10,170 nucleotides of DNA from Acidobacteriota bacterium. Its GTDB lineage: Bacteria; Acidobacteriota; Terriglobia; UBA7540. Below are positions 5,829 to 10,170 of the stretch, in pieces. The translations under genes were made by a program, and so were the position numbers. The stretch is taken from positions 1 through 10,170 of the forward strand of contig JAKAWN010000244.1 in assembly GCA_021827245.1 (NCBI GenBank). Direction: 5' to 3'. The notes under the pieces are model-generated. The model was given only the letters and a program-made list of their open reading frames with translations, made no database searches and had not been told where the DNA came from. Positions within the stretch are counted from its first letter, which is position 1. Each line of letters opens with the position of its first letter.

Positions 5829-8090
5829 TTATTCATGATGGCTCATCGATGGCGGTGCGTCAGCGGGTGCGCTTCCCCAGTTCTTATTCGGCCTCGGTCC
5901 CATGCGCAGCTCCAGCCTTCCGCCTTCGTCGATATCCTGCTGCGTGAACCACGGCTGAGTGAGCGGCTTTCCGTTGAGAGTTGCCGACTGGATATACTTG
6001 TTGCGCCTTGAGACCTGGTCCGCCTTGATCGTGAACGTCCGGCCGTTTGCCAGGCGGATCGTCGTCTCTTGAAACAGTGGACTGCCCATCACGTAATAGG
6101 GATCACCCGGACAAAAAGGGTAGAAGCCCATGGCGGAAAACACGTACCACGCACCCATCGCTCCGAGATCGTCATCCCCAGGAACCCCCATGGGAGTATC
6201 GTCATACCAGACTTCCATGATCTCCCGCACCATCTTCTGGGTTTTCCAGGGCTCGCCCGCGAAATCATACAGGTAGGCAGTATCGAAATTTGGTTCATCG
6301 CCCTGCGCGTAATTTCCGATCAAGCCCGTGTCGTCCGGAAACTTGGCCAGGAAAACATATTTCGGAACCCCGCCGTATTGCTCCTCGAACAGCGTGTCCA
6401 GCTTCTTCAGAAAAGCCTTGCGCCCGCCGAACAACCGGATGAGACCCGCAACATCGTGCGGGACGCTAAACGTCCACATCCAGGCGTTACCCTCTGTGAA
6501 ATAATCGCGCCCTCCCGGCCCACTCGGAAGCATCGGATTGAATCCCTTCACCCATTCACCGTCAGCCGACTTCGGCGCCATGAAGCCAATTGACGGATTG
6601 AAGACATTTTCATAATTGTGGGCCATCTTGATGAAGCGCTCGTAATCCGCCGTGTGGGCCAGCGCTTTCGCCATCATCGCGACGCACCAGTCATCGTAGG
6701 CCGCCTCCAGCGTCACCGATACGGCCTGCCGCCGCTCGAACGGATGCACTCTCGGGTTTGTCTCTTTTTCTCCTTCTTTGAGAGCGGGGAAGAAGCCCTT
6801 TTTCAGATAGACTTCGCCCAGCGCCGTCATCTTTCCTCTTCTCCATGGAAGCATGGTGCCATGGAGAGCCTGGTGCTTCATCGCCTCATACGCTTTCTCA
6901 ACATCAAATCCGCGATAGCCCTTGAAGTAAGTATCGGCGATCAGCTCATCGGCATGGTTGCCGATCATAGCGGCAAACTCGCCTCCCACCCGCGGAAACG
7001 AAGGCAGCCAGCCCCATTGCTCATACATCCGCACGAGAGACTCAATCATATCTTCCTGCTGCGTGGGATTGAGAAGGAACTGCAGCGGATGCTCGCATCG
7101 GAAGGTGTCCCACAACTGGTCATGGGTGTAAAAGTCCCTGCCGTGGGAATCATGAACTTTATGATCGTATCCGCTGTAGTACCGGCCATCTTCGGTAATG
7201 TCCATCATGTTTTCTTCGGCCCGGTAGAGCGAACTGTAAAGGATGATCTTTTGCTTTTCTGTCCCACCCTCAACCTGGATTTTCCCCAGCAGCTCGTTCC
7301 AGGCTGACATTGTCTTTTGTTCTCTCAGCTCAAAGTTCCAGCCCTCGATAGCCTCATCCAGATTCTTTTTTGCCTGATCCAGGCTGATGAAGGACAGTCC
7401 GGCTTTGACCTGCACCTCATCATTCCCCGAGCTGGGAAAATTCAGCGTAAGCCCGACCTTCTCGCCCTCTACCTGTTGCAACTCGCCGGGCTTTCCATCG
7501 TATTTCCAGGACACGGCTCCATCGGATGGCTTTGAGAATTCAAGATAGAAATAATACGGGACATCCTTGATGGTGGTAGATCCCTCGACAACGGCTGGAG
7601 AAACTGTCCGCATGTTGCCCCGGCTTCTCATCATGATGTTGATGTGCTGCTTCCCAGCCGAAGGGAATTGGAACCGGTAGAAGATGGCGAAATGCCCCAC
7701 CGTGTACGATGCCTCGATGTTGTAGTCTTCAAGCAACCCTTCGTAGTAATAAGGCGTTCGGGTTTCAAAGTCGCGGTCAAAACTTGAGGCGATATCATTG
7801 GGGTCGGTCTTGATCCTGCCGGTTGTCGGCATCAGCGATACCCCGCCTGCCGGAAAACCATAGATCTTGGTCGCCAGGTAGGAATCCGTGACGCCGGGAT
7901 TCAGCAGCGGAGTGACCTGCGGATAATCATGCGGCAACTGAACCATCGGTCGCGTGGTCGTAAGCAGAATGCTGACGCCGCCGATGTCTGGCCGCACGTA
8001 ATCGACCGGCTGTTTTTCCGTACCGGCAAAAACGATCGAGGCAAAAGTCAGGAGAACACACATCACACACGCCGGGAGGAACCTTCTCAT
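5829..8090 (-). CDS. Secreted GH92 exo-alpha-mannosidase, divergent N-terminal domain
   Basis: Glycoside hydrolase family 92: calcium-dependent, inverting exo-alpha-mannosidases that trim mannose from glycans. It has 753 residues, a normal family length. The ATG has GGAG 6 nt upstream. Residues 1-22 are a Sec signal peptide ending VFA, so the enzyme is periplasmic or exported. Residues about 28-250 are the N-terminal beta-sandwich (VDYVRPDIGG near 29, then PMVQLPHDYPQVTP and KIYGFPAGGVSLMPTTG); about 260-730 are the alpha/alpha barrel and end domain. Conserved blocks are RDFYTHDQLWDTFR (318-331), GNHADELIADTYFKG (377-391), EGNAW with Glu533 (candidate general acid), VPHD (543-546) and PGDDDLGAMGAWYVFSAMGF (637-656), whose Asp residues match the family's base site. 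The N-terminal part lacks the usual SHTHLSGTG-like stretch after the IYGF motif, which marks a divergent subfamily. It lies downstream of the enolase-superfamily gene, but a hairpin with a T-run separates them. Exact linkage specificity cannot be read. Confidence 0.92.
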   Translation of the reverse strand: MRRFLPACVMCVLLTFASIVFAGTEKQPVDYVRPDIGGVSILLTTTRPMVQLPHDYPQVTPLLNPGVTDSYLATKIYGFPAGGVSLMPTTGRIKTDPNDIASSFDRDFETRTPYYYEGLLEDYNIEASYTVGHFAIFYRFQFPSAGKQHINIMMRSRGNMRTVSPAVVEGSTTIKDVPYYFYLEFSKPSDGAVSWKYDGKPGELQQVEGEKVGLTLNFPSSGNDEVQVKAGLSFISLDQAKKNLDEAIEGWNFELREQKTMSAWNELLGKIQVEGGTEKQKIILYSSLYRAEENMMDITEDGRYYSGYDHKVHDSHGRDFYTHDQLWDTFRCEHPLQFLLNPTQQEDMIESLVRMYEQWGWLPSFPRVGGEFAAMIGNHADELIADTYFKGYRGFDVEKAYEAMKHQALHGTMLPWRRGKMTALGEVYLKKGFFPALKEGEKETNPRVHPFERRQAVSVTLEAAYDDWCVAMMAKALAHTADYERFIKMAHNYENVFNPSIGFMAPKSADGEWVKGFNPMLPSGPGGRDYFTEGNAWMWTFSVPHDVAGLIRLFGGRKAFLKKLDTLFEEQYGGVPKYVFLAKFPDDTGLIGNYAQGDEPNFDTAYLYDFAGEPWKTQKMVREIMEVWYDDTPMGVPGDDDLGAMGAWYVFSAMGFYPFCPGDPYYVMGSPLFQETTIRLANGRTFTIKADQVSRRNKYIQSATLNGKPLTQPWFTQQDIDEGGRLELRMGPRPNKNWGSAPADAPPSMSHHE

Positions 8091-8153
8091 CTCTGTCTCC
8101 GCAATCAGTAATTAAGTACGACACCCATGGGGGCAGATGCAGCATCCCAACAG

Positions 8154-8175
8154 AAAAATCTCCGCAGATCGCGGA
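8154..8175 (-). terminator. Intrinsic-terminator-like hairpin after the enolase-superfamily gene
   Basis: On the minus strand TCCGC (8175-8171), a GATCT loop and GCGGA (8165-8161) form a GC-rich 5-bp stem, followed after two bases by five T residues (8158-8154). It is 64 bases past the stop codon of the upstream gene and 64 bases before the GH92 start. The stem is short, so partial termination is likely and read-through into GH92 is possible. Confidence 0.45.
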
Positions 8176-8239
8176 ACGTTTTCGCTGGCACGTCTACGGC
8201 TGCGTTCCGGTGGGCAGGACCCGGCGTCACAGTTTGCTT

Positions 8240-9544
8240 TCAGGGCATCACAACCGATCCATCAATGCGCCGGACATTCGTCCAATCGTCCACGCTTGGC
8301 GAGGCTTTCAGGGGATATTTCGCCGCCAGCGTTTCGTTGATGTCGATTCCAAGCCCCGGCGCGTCGTTGCCATAGAGATAACCTCCCTTCAACTGGGCGG
8401 TACCGGGCAGCAATTCATGCACAACTTCGGGAAAGTGGTTTTCTTCCTGGATTCCGAAGCTGGAAATCGACAGATCCACGTGGTAACTTGCAAGCTGATT
8501 GACCGGATCATTATCTCCGCCTTCCTGCCACGCAGTCCGCGCTCCGAAGGTCTCGCACAGCGCAGCGATTTTTTTCGCCGGCGTGATGCCGCCGATCTCC
8601 GAAAGTCGGCAGCGGGTGAAATCGATCAACCGCTCTGAGATCAGCGGTACCCATTCATGGGGATTGGTGAACAACTCTCCGATGGCCATCGGAGTTGAGC
8701 AAACACTGCGGATGCGCCGATAGTGGGCGATCTGTTCTGGCGGGAGGATGTCCTCCACATAAAACATATGATAAGGTTCCAGCCGCTTCGCCAGTTCCAC
8801 GGCGGCAAGCGGGCTCAGGTGCTCGTGAACGTCGTGCAGGAGTTTGACTCGCGGGCCCACTTTGGCGCGCAGATGATCAAATAGCTGCGGAATCGTATCC
8901 ACATAAAGATCTTCATCAAACGCCGGGCCCGAGAACCCTTTAGCCGGCCGGCTGCCCTGGCCGGGCGGAATGAACCCTCCCCCGCCGTAGCCGCCCATTT
9001 GCGCCCGGACATGCCGATAGCCTTGTTCCATGAACTTCCGGACATTGTCCTCCACTTCCGCCGTGTCCCGCCCATCCGCATGGGCGTACAAGGCGACCGC
9101 GTCACGCGCCTTGCCCCCCAGCAGATCATAGACGGGCATTCCGGCCCGCTTGCCCTTGATGTCCCATAGGGCCATGTCCAGCCCGCTACGGGCGCAATTG
9201 AGCACCGTGCTGTTGCGCCAGTAACAATGAACATTCGTGCTTTGCCACAAGTCTTCGATACGGTCAGGGTTCTTGCCTGTCCAGAACGGGGCATAATACT
9301 TTTCGATGGCCGTCGCCACCGTTACAGCCTGCCCCAGATTGCTTGCCGACCCAATCCCGTAGAGACCCCGCTCACTCGTAATGACCTTCACAAACACCCA
9401 CTGGTAGCCCCTTCCGGCGCCGGTGGTGATCACTCGCACGTCGCGAATGGTAAGTGGCGGCAATCCCCGCGTACGATGAGCATATTCCTGCGCGGCCAGC
9501 ATTGGCATGGCAGCCATGCCGGCAACAAACTCCCTCCGTTGCAT
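8240..9544 (-). CDS. Enolase-superfamily (mandelate racemase / ManD-RspA-like) enzyme with Tat-like N-terminus
   Basis: A 434-residue member of the mandelate racemase/muconate lactonizing branch, nearest by eye to D-mannonate dehydratase/RspA proteins, which remove water from sugar acids using Mg2+. The ATG at 9544 has GGAGGAG just upstream. A longer frame to a TTG at 9661 would begin inside the likely promoter, so I reject it. Residues 1-19 (MQRREFVAGMAAMPMLAAQ) look like a twin-arginine leader. The N-terminal capping domain holds RGLYGIG (59-65) and WDIKGKRAGMPVYDLLGG (127-144). The barrel has the metal ligands Asp238 (LLHDVH, with His240), Glu264 (FYVED) and Glu290 (AIGELF). Where ManD enzymes have a catalytic His in a TGCHGATD-like motif, this protein has TAWQEGGDND with Gln340. 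The C-terminus GDAPGLGIDINE-like block (393-404, reading NDAPGLGIDINE here) is typical of the group. The substrate is therefore uncertain; mannonate dehydration is not supported. Confidence 0.85.
   Translation of the reverse strand: MQRREFVAGMAAMPMLAAQEYAHRTRGLPPLTIRDVRVITTGAGRGYQWVFVKVITSERGLYGIGSASNLGQAVTVATAIEKYYAPFWTGKNPDRIEDLWQSTNVHCYWRNSTVLNCARSGLDMALWDIKGKRAGMPVYDLLGGKARDAVALYAHADGRDTAEVEDNVRKFMEQGYRHVRAQMGGYGGGGFIPPGQGSRPAKGFSGPAFDEDLYVDTIPQLFDHLRAKVGPRVKLLHDVHEHLSPLAAVELAKRLEPYHMFYVEDILPPEQIAHYRRIRSVCSTPMAIGELFTNPHEWVPLISERLIDFTRCRLSEIGGITPAKKIAALCETFGARTAWQEGGDNDPVNQLASYHVDLSISSFGIQEENHFPEVVHELLPGTAQLKGGYLYGNDAPGLGIDINETLAAKYPLKASPSVDDWTNVRRIDGSVVMP
9536..9542 (-). promoter_or_regulatory. 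Start-defining region of the enolase-superfamily gene
   Basis: The purine-rich GGAGGAG lies directly upstream of the ATG at 9544 (about 9547-9553 on the plus strand, 4-5 nt spacing for GGAGG). It supports this ATG over the upstream in-frame GTG and TTG codons. The entry marks the initiation site; the exact site boundary is approximate. Confidence 0.4.
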
Positions 9545-9633
9545 CACTCCTCCGTTGCTCACGGCCGCCGCATGCGCCGCACCGCTTCCGATGACTGCGG
9601 CCACTGACAACCGTGAAAAATGAGATAAGGCTA

Positions 9634-9661
9634 TATATACCCGCGCGCACCCTAAATGCAA
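9634..9661 (-). promoter_or_regulatory. Promoter candidate for the enolase-superfamily gene
   Basis: On the minus strand TTGCAT (9661-9656) is followed after 16 bp by TATATA (9639-9634) within a longer GTATATATAG tract. The -10 box is good; the -35 matches the consensus only at its TTG. Transcription would begin near 9627 and leave a leader of about 80 nt. The AT-rich box stands out from the GC-rich surroundings. Confidence 0.45.
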
Positions 9662-9680
9662 GAAGAAGAGATGTAGGGTA

Positions 9681-9781
9681 GTGACTCAATTTGGTTGTGG
9701 CACGAGCGTCCTCGCTGGTGTTGTGCTCAAAACACACGGCCAAGATGGCCGTGCCACAGAATAGGAAACGAACTGAGTCAC
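9681..9781. repeat. Nested inverted-repeat element (REP/MITE-like), 101 bp
   Basis: Three perfect palindromic layers are visible. The outer ends are GTGACTCA (9681-9688) and TGAGTCAC (9774-9781). The next layer is TGTGGCAC (9696-9703) and GTGCCACA (9751-9758). Inside the right half is a hairpin CACGGCCA-AGA-TGGCCGTG (9735-9753). The inner sequence GGCCAAGATGGCCGTGCCAC resembles dispersed intergenic repeats I remember from acidobacterial genomes. There is no coding capacity, so mobility would need a transposase from elsewhere. Confidence 0.65.
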
Positions 9782-9888
9782 CGCCAGAAGTAGCGACCAG
9801 AGATCGGAAGATAAGGGCCGGCGGCCGCGCAGGGGGCGCCCTGACCTCCAGGCTGCCCGCGGGCTTTCGAGAGCCAGGCCGTTTCTGG

Positions 9889-10170
9889 TCACCGCGGCAC
9901 CACGGGAAGTATCAGCACCGAAGGATGCGCGCGGTCATGATAGATCACATTGGTTGCCTTCACCCAGCGAGTGGCGCTTTCCGGGTCGGCGCCGGTGTTG
10001 GGGTTGCGGTCAAAACGGGGAAAATTGCTGCTCGAAATGTCCAGCCGGAGTCTATGCCCAGCCTTGAAGACGTTGCTGGTTGACCAAAGGTCAATCGCGA
10101 ATTTGTAGACCTGGCCTGGATTCATGAACTCAGGCTTGACCTGCGAATCCAGGTAGCGAGCCCGGATGAT
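9889..10170 (-). CDS. C-terminal end of a CocE/NonD-type (X-Pro dipeptidyl-peptidase-like) hydrolase, partial
   Basis: The frame is open to the right edge, so the gene starts outside the window; 93 C-terminal residues are visible, ending in TGA. The sequence IIRARYLDSQVKPEF, YKFAIDLWSTSNVFKAGHRL, ISSSNFPRFDRNPNTG, and a final VIYHDRAHPSVLILPVVP block match the C-terminal jelly-roll domain (PepX_C type) of CocE/NonD acyl hydrolases. These are serine alpha/beta hydrolases acting on esters or amides such as acyl-peptide or antibiotic-like substrates. The Ser-Asp-His catalytic domain lies outside, so activity cannot be judged. The 344-bp gap to the next gene, with its own promoter candidate, argues against a tight operon. 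Confidence 0.88.
   Translation of the reverse strand: MIRARYLDSQVKPEFMNPGQVYKFAIDLWSTSNVFKAGHRLRLDISSSNFPRFDRNPNTGADPESATRWVKATNVIYHDRAHPSVLILPVVPR

Larger units (their letters stand above)
9545..9888. other. 344-bp intergenic region with promoter and nested inverted repeat
   Basis: It separates the CocE-like hydrolase from the enolase-superfamily gene, both minus strand. From right to left it contains GC-rich dyads just after the hydrolase stop (CAGGG/CCCTG around 9830-9843), the 101-bp nested inverted-repeat element (9681-9781), and the promoter candidate (9634-9661). I see no small gene; the open frames here cross the repeat and look like noise. Confidence 0.6.

Noticed and set aside
6069..7307. 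Plus-strand open frames inside the GH92 gene
   Set aside because: Antisense shadows of a well-conserved GH92 coding sequence.
9545..9661. 39-residue N-terminal extension of the enolase-superfamily protein from a TTG, resembling a second signal peptide
   Set aside because: The TTG overlaps the -35 box of the promoter candidate and has no ribosome binding site; the ATG at 9544 has one and begins a Tat-like leader.
1..10170. Search by eye for CRISPR arrays, tRNAs, transposases, toxin-antitoxin or defence genes
   Set aside because: Nothing convincing was found. The only tandem DNA repeat is the protein-coding minisatellite, which has no spacers.

Overview
The window looks like a chromosomal stretch from a GC-rich, Gram-negative soil-type bacterium, most likely an Acidobacteriota (Terriglobia-like) genome. 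This is an inference from gene content, not a computed assignment. The pointers are an MFS_3 exporter with a fused C-terminal domain, an apiosidase-like glycosidase end, a divergent GH92 alpha-mannosidase, an enolase-superfamily enzyme with a Tat-like N-terminus, a CocE-type hydrolase, a Flp-type pilin, and a nested palindromic intergenic repeat of a kind I associate with that phylum.

Left part (1-2047): the 3' end of a plus-strand gene resembling the C-terminus of DUF4038/apiosidase-like glycoside hydrolases converges, 20 bp apart, with a complete minus-strand MFS_3 transporter.

Middle part (2287-4754): two minus-strand genes for extracytoplasmic proteins. The first encodes a single-pass or signal-anchored protein with two near-identical copies of a small two-cysteine module. 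The second encodes a Flp/Tad-type prepilin with an unusual tail of about 100 residues rich in Gly and Ser and ending in a His-rich segment; an 18-bp minisatellite encodes most of the tail. Between and around them are 440 bp and 723 bp stretches without a convincing gene. A plus-strand YihY/BrkB-family membrane protein follows, starting at TTG behind a strong ribosome binding site, with a sigma70-like promoter upstream.

Right part (5829-10170): three minus-strand genes for carbohydrate or ester metabolism. In transcription order they are the C-terminal end of a CocE/NonD (X-Pro dipeptidyl-peptidase-like) hydrolase cut by the window edge, an enolase-superfamily sugar-acid dehydratase-like protein, and a secreted GH92 exo-alpha-mannosidase. 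A 101-bp nested inverted-repeat element and a promoter candidate separate the hydrolase from the enolase-superfamily gene. A short hairpin with a T-run lies between the enolase-superfamily gene and the GH92 gene, so the three need not form one operon. With the glycosidase fragment at the left edge, the window suggests plant or microbial glycan degradation, but no complete pathway is visible.

I see no tRNA, rRNA, CRISPR array, transposase, phage gene or obvious defence system. The strongest candidates for something new are the Gly/Ser/His-tailed pilin, the duplicated-module protein downstream of it, and the enolase-superfamily enzyme with Gln where mannonate dehydratases have a catalytic His.
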